This document shows positions 1 to 8,756 of a stretch of 64,000 bases of DNA, piece after piece. The DNA is taken from assembly GCF_003248515.1 (NCBI RefSeq), contig NZ_QFOB01000001.1, positions 124,001 through 188,000 on the forward strand, written 5' to 3'. The translations under genes and the position numbers were made by a program. A model generated the notes under the pieces. The model was not told the DNA's origin. It was given only the letters and a program-made list of their open reading frames with translations, and did not search any database. Every line of letters begins with the position of its first letter. Positions within the stretch are counted from its first letter, which is position 1. Source of the DNA: Sphingomonas sp. GTDB taxonomy: Bacteria; Pseudomonadota; Alphaproteobacteria; Sphingomonadales; Sphingomonadaceae.

Positions 1-632
1 TGGGCCGCGAAGTGTCCGTCACCCGCAATCCGGTCGGCACGATCAAGCGCCTGTCGGTCGCCGTCGCCCTGAAGCAGGGCGCCAAGCCCCGCAGCGTCGC
101 CGAGCTGGCCCAGATCGAGCAGCTCGTGAAGGGTGCCGTCGGCTTCGATCAGCAGCGTGGCGACCAGTTCGCGCTTTCCAGCCGCGCCTTCGCCGACATC
201 GCCGCCAACGACAATGCCGCGAAATGGTACGAGGCCTCGTGGGTTTCGATCGCCGCCCGCAACGGATCGGCGCTGCTGATCGCGCTGCTCGTCTTCTTCG
301 GCATCGCCAAGCCGCTGATGAAGCGCGGCGGCAAGGCGGCGAAGGCGGGCGCGGCCGGCTCCGCCGGCACCATGCCGGGCATCGCCGGATCGCTGGACGC
401 CACCACGCCGCCCAGCCCCGAAATCCAGCGCGAGATCGCGGCCGCGATCGCATCGGAGGCCGCCGCCGATCCCACCCGCCCGGTGACGCTCGACATGATC
501 GAGGCCGCGCCCGGCTATACGGATCGTGCCGCGCTGATCCGCAACTTCGTCCGCCAGGATCCCGCGCGCGCCGCGCTGGTGGTTCGCGATCTCATCCGCG
601 CCGACATGCCCGGCGCCGCGCAGAACGGATAA
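1..632 (+). CDS. fliF: Flagellar MS-ring protein FliF, C-terminal part (5' truncated by window edge)
   Basis: The reading frame is already open at base 3, so the true start lies outside the window; about 209 residues are visible. The end of the periplasmic ring-building domain is followed by a transmembrane helix encoded near 260-315 (NGSALLIALLVFFGIAKPL) and a cytoplasmic tail. The tail ends in the helical segment after PVTLDMIEAAPGY that in FliF binds FliG. FliF forms the membrane ring on which the switch and export gate assemble. The product call rests on the C-terminal TM plus tail layout and on fliG following after 6 bp. Confidence 0.9.
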   Translation, partial: GREVSVTRNPVGTIKRLSVAVALKQGAKPRSVAELAQIEQLVKGAVGFDQQRGDQFALSSRAFADIAANDNAAKWYEASWVSIAARNGSALLIALLVFFGIAKPLMKRGGKAAKAGAAGSAGTMPGIAGSLDATTPPSPEIQREIAAAIASEAAADPTRPVTLDMIEAAPGYTDRAALIRNFVRQDPARAALVVRDLIRADMPGAAQNG

Positions 633-638
633 ACCGCC

Positions 639-1697
639 ATGGCCGAACCTCAGGGACCGCTCGCCTTCGGCACCGGCTCCGCCGCGTCGGGCGCCTCGGG
701 CGTACCCACTCCCACCGGCAGCCAGGCCGCCGCGATCCTGCTGATGCTGCTTGGCGAGCAGGAAGCCGCCGAGGTGCTCGGCCGGCTCGATCCGCCCGAG
801 GTGGAGCATCTCGGCGGCGCGATGTTCCACGTCACGGACGTGTCCGAGCGCGAGGTGAACGGCGTTCTCGACGAATTCGTGAACCGTGCCAAGACGCGCA
901 CCACGATCGGCTATGCCGCAGATCAGCAGATCAAGGGCATGATGGAGCGCGCGCTCGGCCCCGAGCGCGCCGGCACGATCCTCGATCGCATCACGCCGCC
1001 CACGCGCGGACCCAGCCTCGATGCGCTGAAGTGGATGGATCCGATGACCATTGCGCTGCTGATCGAGAATGAGCATCCGCAGCTGATCGCCGTCGTGCTC
1101 GCCCATCTCGAGCCGCCGATCGCGGCCGACGTGCTCCAGCAGATGCCGGAGGATCTCCAGCCGCAGCTCATCCACCGCGTCGCTACGCTGGGGCCGATCA
1201 GCTCGGAAGCGTTGCAGGATGTGGAGCGCCTGCTGCTCCGCCCGGTTTCGCAGCCCAAGTCCGGCGCCGCCACCCGCCGCGGCGGCACCAGCGAGGCCGC
1301 GCAGATCGTCAACAACAGCCGCAAGGCCGCCGAGAGCCGCATCCTCAAGGCGCTGCAGAAGCTCGACAAGAATCTCGCCCGCACGATCGAGGACGAGATG
1401 TTCGTCTTCGACAATCTCATGTCGCTTGACGACAAGAGCCTCGGCACGCTGCTGCGCACCGTGGAGAGCGACGTGCTGGTCGTCTCGCTCAAGGGCGCGA
1501 GCGAGGCGCTCAAGGCCAAGATGTTCGGCTGCATGTCCAGCCGCGCGGCCCAGTCGATCCAGGATTCGATCGCGGATCGCGGCCCGATGCGTCTGGCGGA
1601 GGTGCAGGAAGCGCAGAAGGAAATGCTCTCCATCGCCCGCCGCCTCGCCAGCGAAGGCACGATCAATCTTGGCGGCAAGGACGACGATTATGTCTGA
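639..1697 (+). CDS. fliG: Flagellar motor switch protein FliG
   Basis: This is a 352-residue rotor protein that links FliF to FliM and carries the torque-generating surface facing the MotA stator. The conserved middle-domain motif EHPQ is at residues 145-148. The C-terminal domain keeps the charged helix region, for example the segment RTIEDEMFVFDNL. The ATG follows the fliF stop by 6 bp. The 3' end overlaps the fliH start by 8 bp, consistent with translational coupling. Length is normal for the family (about 330-350). Confidence 0.97.
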   Translation: MAEPQGPLAFGTGSAASGASGVPTPTGSQAAAILLMLLGEQEAAEVLGRLDPPEVEHLGGAMFHVTDVSEREVNGVLDEFVNRAKTRTTIGYAADQQIKGMMERALGPERAGTILDRITPPTRGPSLDALKWMDPMTIALLIENEHPQLIAVVLAHLEPPIAADVLQQMPEDLQPQLIHRVATLGPISSEALQDVERLLLRPVSQPKSGAATRRGGTSEAAQIVNNSRKAAESRILKALQKLDKNLARTIEDEMFVFDNLMSLDDKSLGTLLRTVESDVLVVSLKGASEALKAKMFGCMSSRAAQSIQDSIADRGPMRLAEVQEAQKEMLSIARRLASEGTINLGGKDDDYV

Positions 1698-2355
1698 TAT
1701 GTCGGGCTTTCTCGCCAATAACAGCGCCTTTGCCGATGCGCCGGCCGTGCCGGTATGGACGCGTCCCGCGCCGAGGCGCTTCACCGCCACGCCCTCCGGC
1801 AATGGCGGTTCGGGCTTCTCCGCCTGGGCCAGCGAGCCGAGCCCGCCCCAGCCGGAAGGCCCGGCCGACGCCATCGATGACAGCGAGGCGCAGCGCGCCG
1901 AGGCCTATGCTCAGGGCTTTGACGAGGGGCATCGCACCGCGCTCGCCGCGCTGGAAACCGAGCATGCGGCGTTCGATCGCCTCGCTGCCGCGCTGGCCGG
2001 CGTCGGCGCGGAGCCGCCCGCCGATCTCGCCCGCCTGCTTTCCGAAACCGTCTCGCGGCTCGTCCGCCAGGTGGTGGGCGAAGCCGCCGCGATCGACACC
2101 GATCTGCTGGCCGAGCGCACCAATACCGTCGCCGCCATGATCGCGGAGGATGGCGCCCCGGCCAGGCTGCGGCTCAATCCGGCCGATGTTGCCCGCATCG
2201 AAGGGTTGCGCCCCGATCTGAAGCTCGTCGCCGATCCCACGATCGCCGAAGGCTCGGTCGTCGCCGAAACCGCCACCGGCTGGATCGAGGATGGCCCCGC
2301 CATCCGCATGGAAAAACTGCGCACCCTGCTGGATGCGATGAGCAGCCGCCGCTGA
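1690..2355 (+). CDS. fliH: Flagellar assembly protein FliH (export ATPase regulator)
   Basis: This 221-residue protein is the negative regulator and stator stalk of the FliI ATPase in the flagellar type III export apparatus. The N-terminal third is low-complexity and proline-rich. The middle and C-terminal parts are alpha-helical (AEAYAQGFDEGHRTALAALETE) and end in the conserved FliH/YscL C-terminal domain. ATG 1690 is chosen because it overlaps the fliG stop. Identity is inferred from position after fliG plus the helical domain, since FliH diverges fast. Unusually, the next gene is not fliI: an unrelated 1-kb insert separates the two partners. Confidence 0.85.
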   Translation: MSDMSGFLANNSAFADAPAVPVWTRPAPRRFTATPSGNGGSGFSAWASEPSPPQPEGPADAIDDSEAQRAEAYAQGFDEGHRTALAALETEHAAFDRLAAALAGVGAEPPADLARLLSETVSRLVRQVVGEAAAIDTDLLAERTNTVAAMIAEDGAPARLRLNPADVARIEGLRPDLKLVADPTIAEGSVVAETATGWIEDGPAIRMEKLRTLLDAMSSRR

Positions 2356-2520
2356 CCGAAAGCGCGCGGCGGCCTGTGACTGGTGCCCGAGGACAGGTGC
2401 GATATATGCCGATCCTCGGGTTGGACCGAGTAGCGGCCTGCACCCCAGTTGCGAAACTGAGGGAGTCTTTATCCAGCCCCAAATACCAGTCATACAAGCG
2501 GCGCACGGAAGGGGCGAGCC

Positions 2521-3459
2521 ATGGACGACGCTGTTATCGATCGCTCCAAAAGACGCGGGTTTTTGGCCCGAATAGGGATCGTGGCGTTAAACCTGATAAC
2601 CCCTGGCCTCGGCCTTATTCGTTTGAACGACTGGCGGACGGGCGTACCGCTGCTATTCGCTCCATTCGTCGTCGTTATCCTGTTCGTGTTCGGTCAGGGA
2701 AATTTCCCCATCGTCGGATATTTTAGCGCGACGATCGCACTTGTTCTGACTTTTATCTCGCTAGCGGCACTCTACCTCATACCTATCACCCTGACTTGGA
2801 CCAGAAGCAGGGTACGAGCACCTCTAAAGTGGTGGTCTCATTGGTATTCGATCCTGGCCATCGCAGTTTCTGTTCTTCTTCTGATGCAATTCATGCCACC
2901 GCTAATGCAGAACTTCTATAAGGGCTATTATCTACCGTCCGATAGCATGGCTCCAACCGCCGCAAAGAATGACAAAGTTATAGCTGATATGCGGTGGCGG
3001 GGGCCGCTGAGACGCGGAGAGGTTGTTCTCTTTAGGGGACCAGACGGTGTTCGGATAAGTCGCATCGCTGCGATCGAAGGGGATCGGATTGCCATGCGGA
3101 ACGGCGTGCCGATCGTGAATGGACAGCCCGCAACACGGACCCCGCATGGATCAAAGATATTCAGAGGTTATGGAGTAGAGAAGCCCGTTTTAATATTGAT
3201 CGAGCGCTTGCCGGGAGAGACTTACCCGCACGATATATTCGACGCCGGCACCTTCGAATTCGATAATATGGAGCAGACTCTTGTTCCTGAGGATCATTTT
3301 TTTGTATTGGGTGACAATAGAGATTTTTCGGCTGATAGTCGTGTCCCCCGATCATTGGGTGGAGTCGGCATGGTGCCTCTGAATGCTCTCGTTGGCAGGG
3401 CCATGTACATCTACTGGAGCGACGATCACGATAAAATCGGAACTCGGTTCGATCATTAG
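2521..3459 (+). CDS. Signal peptidase I (S26)-like membrane protein lacking the catalytic lysine
   Basis: This 312-residue protein has about four hydrophobic segments in residues 20-135, followed by an S26 signal-peptidase-type domain. Box B is PSDSMAPT with the expected nucleophile at Ser142. Box E is GDNRDFSADSR at 264-274. In box D the usual pattern I-K-R...GD reads ISRIAAIEGD, so the position of the general-base lysine is Ser180. The protein may therefore be inactive or use another base. The N-terminal PGLGLIRLNDWRTG resembles membrane modules fused to other S26 proteins. Base composition is close to half G+C by eye, with codons such as ATA, TTA and CGA, clearly unlike the flanking flagellar genes. 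It splits fliH from fliI, suggesting insertion by transfer. Substrate unknown. Confidence 0.8.
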   Translation: MDDAVIDRSKRRGFLARIGIVALNLITPGLGLIRLNDWRTGVPLLFAPFVVVILFVFGQGNFPIVGYFSATIALVLTFISLAALYLIPITLTWTRSRVRAPLKWWSHWYSILAIAVSVLLLMQFMPPLMQNFYKGYYLPSDSMAPTAAKNDKVIADMRWRGPLRRGEVVLFRGPDGVRISRIAAIEGDRIAMRNGVPIVNGQPATRTPHGSKIFRGYGVEKPVLILIERLPGETYPHDIFDAGTFEFDNMEQTLVPEDHFFVLGDNRDFSADSRVPRSLGGVGMVPLNALVGRAMYIYWSDDHDKIGTRFDH

Positions 3460-3621
3460 CAGCTTGCCCGGTTACCCCAATCGGGCTTTCCAAGATGCAA
3501 CAGCGGCCCGAAAGCCGCCGTCGCTTAACCACCAACAGCCGCCATATCGGAGCGGCCAGCCTCCCGGGCTTAATCCGCCTTAACCCTCTTTTTAAGGATT
3601 TGCCGTCAGAAGCGGATCCGC

Positions 3622-4986
3622 ATGCACAGCTCCACCGCCCCTTCCGGCCCCGCCCCCGCCAGCATCGCCGCGCGCGCGGCCCAGATTCTGGAAAGCCTGG
3701 ACATCGGCCATATGAGCCCGCGCCGCATCGGCCGGCTCGCTTCCTATGACGGGCTGATGCTGGAGGCGACCGGCTTTCAGGAACCGGTGGGCTCCAATGC
3801 CCGCGTGATCGATGCGGATGGCCGCGCCGCGCTGGCCGAGGTGGTCGGCTTTCGCGGCGATCGCACGCTGCTGATGGCGCTGGACGCCGATGCGCCCCAT
3901 TCGGCCGGCGCGCGCGTGGAGCCCGATCGGCGCGGCACCACGGTGGATGTGGGCGAGGGCCTGCTCGGCCGCGTGGTGGATGCGCTCGGCAATCCGCTCG
4001 ACGGGCTCGGCCCGATCGTCACCAAGGGCCGCTGGCCGCTCGCCGGCACGCGCGCCAACCCGCTGGATCGCGCGCGCGTGACCGAGCCGTTCGATACCGG
4101 CGTGCGCGCGATCAACGCCTTGCTCACGGCGGGCGTGGGCCAGCGCATCGCGATCGTCGCGGGCTCCGGCGTCGGCAAATCGGTGCTGATGGGGCAGATC
4201 CTCGCCGGGGCGGAGGCCGACGTGATCGTGGTGGGCCTGGTCGGCGAGCGCAGCCGCGAAGTCTCCGACTTTCTCGAAACCAAGCTCGGCGGCGATGTGC
4301 GCGCCAAGACGGCGGTTGTCGCCGTGCCCGCCGATCATCCGCCGATCCTGCGCCTGCGCGCCGCGATGCGCGCCACCGCCATCGCCGAATATTTCCGCGA
4401 TCAGGGCAAGCGCGTGCTGCTGCTGATCGATTCGCTCACGCGCGTCGCCCATGCCCAGCGCGAGATCGGCCTGTCGCTGGGCGAGCCGCCCACGATGAAG
4501 GGCTATCCGCCTTCCGCGCTCGGCCTGATCCCGCGCCTGTGCGAGCGCGCCGGCGCCGATTCGCGCACCGGCGGATCGATCACCGCGCTCTATACCGTGC
4601 TGGCGGATGGCGACGACACCACCGACGATCCGATCGTGGATACGGCGCGCGCCATCGTGGACGGGCATATCGTGCTCGCGCGCAGCCTGGCCGAACAGGG
4701 CGTCTTCCCCGCCATCCATGTCGGCAAATCCCTGTCGCGCGTCATGTCCGACATTACCGGCCCGGAGCAGCAGGATGCGGCGCGCACGCTGCGCCGCCTG
4801 TGGTCCACCTATGATGAGAATCGCGATCTCATCCTGATGGGCGCCTATCGCCAGGGTTCCGATCCGATGATCGATGCCGCGATCGCGCACATGCCGGTCA
4901 TCCTCGATTTCGTGCGCCAGGGGCAGAAAGAACTCGTTTCGCTTAACGACTCGGTTACCACATTGATCGCAAACTTCGGCTCATGA
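3622..4986 (+). CDS. fliI: Flagellum-specific export ATPase FliI
   Basis: This 454-residue cytoplasmic hexameric ATPase, related to F1-beta and type III secretion ATPases, energises export of rod, hook and filament subunits. Walker A AGSGVGKS is at residues 180-187 and Walker B VLLLIDS ends at Asp270. The signature GYPPSALGLIPRLCERAG follows. ATG 3622 sits after the 162-bp gap left by the upstream insert. The 3' end overlaps fliJ by ATGA. With fliH displaced, fliI may need its own promoter in 3460-3621; none was recognised there beyond AT-richer TTAA-containing sequence. Confidence 0.97.
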   Translation: MHSSTAPSGPAPASIAARAAQILESLDIGHMSPRRIGRLASYDGLMLEATGFQEPVGSNARVIDADGRAALAEVVGFRGDRTLLMALDADAPHSAGARVEPDRRGTTVDVGEGLLGRVVDALGNPLDGLGPIVTKGRWPLAGTRANPLDRARVTEPFDTGVRAINALLTAGVGQRIAIVAGSGVGKSVLMGQILAGAEADVIVVGLVGERSREVSDFLETKLGGDVRAKTAVVAVPADHPPILRLRAAMRATAIAEYFRDQGKRVLLLIDSLTRVAHAQREIGLSLGEPPTMKGYPPSALGLIPRLCERAGADSRTGGSITALYTVLADGDDTTDDPIVDTARAIVDGHIVLARSLAEQGVFPAIHVGKSLSRVMSDITGPEQQDAARTLRRLWSTYDENRDLILMGAYRQGSDPMIDAAIAHMPVILDFVRQGQKELVSLNDSVTTLIANFGS

Positions 4987-5405
4987 AGTCCCTAGCCGCT
5001 CAACGCGCCCGAATCGCCCGCGTCCGCCGGGTCCAGCATCTCCAGGCAGTCGGCGCCGCCGCGCAGGCCGAGAGCAAGCTCGTGCAGCTCGAAGGCAATG
5101 CCGATCGGCTGCAAACCCTGCGCGCCAGCCTCTCGGGCGAAGCGGGGATCACCAGCGGCGCCGCGCTTGGCAATGCGCGCGAACTGGCGATGCGGCTGGA
5201 TGACGTGCGCCACGGCCTCAGCAAGGCGATCGGTTCGGCGAAGGAAGCCGTGGAACTGCGCTCGCAGGAGCGGATCGGCGCCCACATCGCACGCGAAAGC
5301 GCCGAGCGGCTGCAGGTCCGCGCCGTCGCGGAAATGCACAAGATGATCGAGGAGCGGATGGCGGCGTCCTTCCGCCCGCGTCGCAAGGAAGCCGGGAATG
5401 ACTGA
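4983..5405 (+). CDS. fliJ: Flagellar export chaperone/stalk protein FliJ
   Basis: This is a 140-residue, strongly helical and basic protein with heptad-like runs over nearly its whole length, as expected for FliJ. FliJ forms the central coiled-coil stalk of the FliI hexamer and contacts FlhA. Overlap with fliI is ATGA (4983-4986) and with fliK 8 bp. Sequence conservation in FliJ is low, so the name rests on coiled-coil character, size and position between fliI and fliK. Confidence 0.85.
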   Translation: MKSLAAQRARIARVRRVQHLQAVGAAAQAESKLVQLEGNADRLQTLRASLSGEAGITSGAALGNARELAMRLDDVRHGLSKAIGSAKEAVELRSQERIGAHIARESAERLQVRAVAEMHKMIEERMAASFRPRRKEAGND

Positions 5406-6819
5406 TATCGCGACCCTTTCGATCGCGCCCCCCACGGCCGCACCCGCCACGCCCGGCACCAGCACGTCGCCGGCCGCGGGCTCCACAGCGGCGTCCGCCG
5501 ATGGCGCGCCCGATCCGTTCGCGGCCCTGCTTGCCTCGCTCGCCCCCGCGACCGATCCGGCGACCGCCACCCCGGACACGACCACGCCGCCGATTCCGGT
5601 GCCAGTCGCCATCGCCGGCACGCCCGCCACGAAGACGCCCGCGCCTGCGACACCGGCCGCGCCGGAAACCCTGCCCGTTCTGGAGCAGGACGGCGAAGAG
5701 ACGGGCGATGCGCCGAAGGACGATGGTTCGGATGATGCGGAGGGCAAGGATGATCCGCAGCTGGCCATGATGCTGGCGCTCGCGCCGCCGCCTCCGGCCG
5801 TGGCCGTGCCGGTTGCGACGGCAGCGCCGGCGACGACCACCACCGCGACGGCAGCCGTCGATCCCACCACAACAGGTGCGCGCGCGATCGGCACGGCCAC
5901 GAAGGGCATGCCGGCGGACGCCGCGACGGCCGAGGCGGACAGCCAGCCCGCCGCCGATTCCTCGACGCAGGCCCGTTCCACCCGCTTTGCCGGCATCGCC
6001 GCGCGCCTTTTCGCGGGCGTCGCCCCGGCCGCGACCGCAGAAGGGAACCAGACGGCGGCAGCGGCCGCCAAGGCCGGCACAACCGACACCGCCAAGGCGG
6101 CCCCCTCGGCAGCCGACCAGCAAGTGCTGGCCGCGATCCGCAACGCCGTATCGCGCGATGCGCAGGCCCCCACCCACGCCGCCTCCACCGCTTCGGTCGC
6201 GGAAGCGACAGTCGCTACCGCCGATCGATCGAAGGATCCGCTCACGGCCACCCCGGATCCGGCGGCCGCGCTTTTCTCCCCCTCCGTCCAGACGACCGGC
6301 GCGACGCAGGATGCCGGCGCCGCCGGCCCCGCCGCGCCCGCAACGGATGCGGCCGTCACGCGCGAGCTTTCGGTCGCGCAGGATGGCCAGTGGCTGGATA
6401 CGCTGGCGCGCGATATCGCCGCGACGGCCGGCAAGGATGGCTCGCTCAGTTTCCGCCTCGATCCGCACCATCTGGGCAGCCTCACCGTCCATATCGCGCA
6501 CAGCGCCGACGGTGCCTCGATCCGCCTGAGCGCCGATACGGAGGCCGGCCGCGCGATGCTGCAGGATGCCCAGCCGCGACTCGCCGCCGAAGCGCGCGCG
6601 CAGGGGCTCACCCTGCGGGAAACGAGCGTGGACCTCGGCGGCTCCGGCGCGGGTTCGTCGGGCCAGCAGGGGGGCGCGTCCTCCTTTTCCAGCCTCGCGC
6701 AAGGGCAATCGCAGCGCGATCCATCCCGCGATCAGACATTTGTTAACCTTAATCCCGCAGAAGCGGATGAGACGGCGCCGGCCAGCCAGGCCGGCAGCCG
6801 ATCCGATCTTTATGCGTAG
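5398..6819 (+). CDS. fliK: Flagellar hook-length control protein FliK
   Basis: This 473-residue secreted ruler is Ala/Thr/Pro-rich and low-complexity over roughly residues 1-330. A compact C-terminal Flg_hook domain follows (residues about 335-425), with the recognisable stretch SLSFRLDPHHLGSLTVHI and the following SADTEAGRAML. This domain switches FlhB specificity when the hook is complete. The extreme Ala/Thr/Pro bias of the N-terminal half is typical of FliK and explains several long spurious open frames on other strands. It is translationally coupled to fliJ, and fliL follows after 12 bp. Confidence 0.92.
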   Translation: MTDIATLSIAPPTAAPATPGTSTSPAAGSTAASADGAPDPFAALLASLAPATDPATATPDTTTPPIPVPVAIAGTPATKTPAPATPAAPETLPVLEQDGEETGDAPKDDGSDDAEGKDDPQLAMMLALAPPPPAVAVPVATAAPATTTTATAAVDPTTTGARAIGTATKGMPADAATAEADSQPAADSSTQARSTRFAGIAARLFAGVAPAATAEGNQTAAAAAKAGTTDTAKAAPSAADQQVLAAIRNAVSRDAQAPTHAASTASVAEATVATADRSKDPLTATPDPAAALFSPSVQTTGATQDAGAAGPAAPATDAAVTRELSVAQDGQWLDTLARDIAATAGKDGSLSFRLDPHHLGSLTVHIAHSADGASIRLSADTEAGRAMLQDAQPRLAAEARAQGLTLRETSVDLGGSGAGSSGQQGGASSFSSLAQGQSQRDPSRDQTFVNLNPAEADETAPASQAGSRSDLYA

Positions 6820-6831
6820 GGAATGTAAGGC

Positions 6832-7476
6832 ATGAGCGACGCCCCCGCCGATCCGAAGCCCAAGAAGAAGGGCGGACTGGTCAAGAAGCTGGTGATGTTC
6901 GGCGTGCTGCCGCTCGTGCTGGTGGGCGGCGGCGCGGGCGCGGGCCTGTGGGCTGCCGGCAAATCCGGCGGCGGCGCGCATGAGAAGAAGGAAGATCCGA
7001 ATCGCCCAAAGCTGATGCTGAAGAGCGAGGACGGCCATTCCGAAGGCGGCGGCGAGGGCGGCGGCCACGGTGAGGGCGGCGGCGAGAAGAGCAATATCTC
7101 CGGCGGCGGCGGCACGCCCGATACCGGCCCGGAACCGGCCAATCCCGATCCCTCGCAATATCAGGCGACCTATTATGCGATGGAGCAGCCGTTCACGTCG
7201 AACCTGGCGGATACGGACGGTTTCCTGCAGGTGGGCATCGGCGTCTCCACCTTCTACGACATGAAGGTGGTCAACAATCTCAAGGCGGCCGACATGCCGG
7301 TGCGCTCGGCGATCCTGCAGGTGCTGGGCCAGCAGCATGCCGAGGCGCTCAGCACGCCGCAGGGCAAATCGGAACTGCGCAAGCAGCTGCGCGATTCGAT
7401 CAACCAGACGCTGAAACAGAATGAGGGCTTTGGCGGTGTCGCCGACGTCTTCTTCACGAGCTTCATCATCCAATGA
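6832..7476 (+). CDS. fliL: Flagellar basal-body-associated protein FliL
   Basis: This 214-residue inner-membrane protein surrounds the stator and modulates torque. A short basic N-terminus (PKPKKKGGLVKK) precedes one TM helix (residues about 21-43). An unusual Gly/His/Glu-rich spacer follows (roughly 64-95, e.g. GHSEGGGEGGGHGEGG), then the periplasmic FliL domain with NLADTDGFLQVGIGVSTFYD and a C-terminal FFTSFIIQ. The spacer is longer and more glycine-rich than in textbook FliL. The stop overlaps the fliM start by ATGA. Confidence 0.95.
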   Translation: MSDAPADPKPKKKGGLVKKLVMFGVLPLVLVGGGAGAGLWAAGKSGGGAHEKKEDPNRPKLMLKSEDGHSEGGGEGGGHGEGGGEKSNISGGGGTPDTGPEPANPDPSQYQATYYAMEQPFTSNLADTDGFLQVGIGVSTFYDMKVVNNLKAADMPVRSAILQVLGQQHAEALSTPQGKSELRKQLRDSINQTLKQNEGFGGVADVFFTSFIIQ

Positions 7477-8432
7477 CCGACGCCGCCGGCGATCCTTTCT
7501 CGTCGATGGGCAGCGCGGACATCCTCTCGGAAGGGACGGACGAAGCGCCGCGCCACGGCCCCGAGGTGCGCGCTTTCGCGCTGGGCAGCGACAGTTTCCG
7601 CCCGGCCGAGCGCCTGAGCGGCCTTGAGCGGATGGGCGAGAAGATCGCCCGCTCGCTGCGCACCGTGATCGAGCCTTTCGTCCAGGTGCGCACGCAGGTT
7701 TCCGTCGTGCCACTCACGACGCGCGCCTTCGACGATTGGCTGGAAGCGCAGCCCAACCTCATCAGCCTCAGCCATTACCGGCTGCAGCCGATGAAGGGCG
7801 GCATGCTGATCGCCGTGCCCGCCGATTTCGTCGCCGCGCTGATCGAGCGTTTCTATGGCGGGCATAGCGGCCCGCAGCCAAACGCCAGCAAGCGGATGGA
7901 ATTTTCCGCAAGCGAGGAATTGCTGCTCGCCCGCCTGCTGGAAAAGGTCTCCGGCCTCCTCGTCGAGGCATGGCGCGATATCATGCCGGTCGAGGCGATG
8001 CTGGCCCAGCGCGAGACGAGCCGCTTTCATATCCGCTTCGTGCGCCCCGACGATCAGGTGGTCGTCCAGAATTTCACGATCACGCCGACGGAAGGCCAGC
8101 CGGCCACGATCACCGTCCTCTATCCGCTCGCCATGCTGCGGCCGATCGAGGAGCAGATGTCGAAGCGCGTGCATGACGAGGCGCCCTCGGGCAACACGGC
8201 CTGGCGCTCGATGCTCGCCGCCTCGCTCGCGGAAGTGCAATTGCCTGTGCGCAGCATCCTCGCCCGGCCGGAAATCTCGGTCGCGCAGCTGATGACGCTG
8301 AAGCCGGGCGACGTGATCCCGATCCAGATATTGCCGCGTACCCCCCTGCTGATCGCCAACCGCACCGTCGCGGAAGGGCAGATCGGCGAACAGGATGGGC
8401 GCGCCGCTATGCTAGTCGAAAGAGTAGGTTGA
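7473..8432 (+). CDS. fliM: Flagellar motor switch protein FliM
   Basis: This 319-residue C-ring protein has the CheC-like middle domain (e.g. RPAERLSGLERMGEKIARSLR and SLSHYRLQPMKGGMLIAVP) and the C-terminal SpoA domain (PEISVAQLMTLKPGDVIPI). The N-terminal CheY-P-binding segment, classically LSQxEIDALL, is not recognisable. The corresponding region reads SSMGSADILSEGTDE and may be a degenerate version. Overlap with fliL is ATGA. The fliN ATG follows the stop directly. Confidence 0.96.
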   Translation: MTDAAGDPFSSMGSADILSEGTDEAPRHGPEVRAFALGSDSFRPAERLSGLERMGEKIARSLRTVIEPFVQVRTQVSVVPLTTRAFDDWLEAQPNLISLSHYRLQPMKGGMLIAVPADFVAALIERFYGGHSGPQPNASKRMEFSASEELLLARLLEKVSGLLVEAWRDIMPVEAMLAQRETSRFHIRFVRPDDQVVVQNFTITPTEGQPATITVLYPLAMLRPIEEQMSKRVHDEAPSGNTAWRSMLAASLAEVQLPVRSILARPEISVAQLMTLKPGDVIPIQILPRTPLLIANRTVAEGQIGEQDGRAAMLVERVG

Positions 8433-8756
8433 ATGATGAGCGACATGATGGAAGCCCCGACGATGAGCTCGGAATCGGCGCTCGCCGGCCGTAACTATCG
8501 GCTGCTGGCGGATATTCCGCTGCGCCTGTCGGTCGAGGTGGGCTCCACCAGCCTGAAGCTGGCTGAGCTGATGGATCTGGCGGAAGGCTCCGTGGTGGAG
8601 CTGGATCGCGCCGCCAACGAATTGCTGGACATCCTCGTCAACGGCACGCTCGTCGCGCGCGGCGAGGTGGTGACTGTGGGTGGCAAGTTCGGCATAAGGG
8701 TCGTCGATGTCGTGGCCGCCGAGGCGCGACTGGGAGGACTCGAACGCCGGAAATGA
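8433..8756 (+). CDS. fliN: Flagellar motor switch protein FliN
   Basis: This 107-residue protein consists almost entirely of the SpoA domain (IPLRLSVEVGSTSLKLAELM ... VARGEVVTVGGKFGIRV). It forms the base of the C ring and docks FliH. The start could be either of two adjacent ATGs (8433 or 8436). The first is used because it abuts the fliM stop. The 3' end overlaps fliO by ATGA. Confidence 0.96.
   Translation: MMSDMMEAPTMSSESALAGRNYRLLADIPLRLSVEVGSTSLKLAELMDLAEGSVVELDRAANELLDILVNGTLVARGEVVTVGGKFGIRVVDVVAAEARLGGLERRK

Noticed and set aside
2353..3530. Direct repeats bounding the signal-peptidase-like insert
   Set aside because: Only a short CCGAAAGC similarity was found at the two sides; no convincing target-site duplication, inverted termini or transposase.
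3560..3605. TTAA-rich stretch before fliI as a CtrA site
   Set aside because: TTAA pairs are 6 and 8 bp apart rather than 7; no promoter elements could be aligned.
5218..7713. 830-codon frame antisense to fliK-fliL
   Set aside because: Arises from the Ala/Pro/Gly bias of fliK and fliL; Arg/Gly-rich nonsense product.
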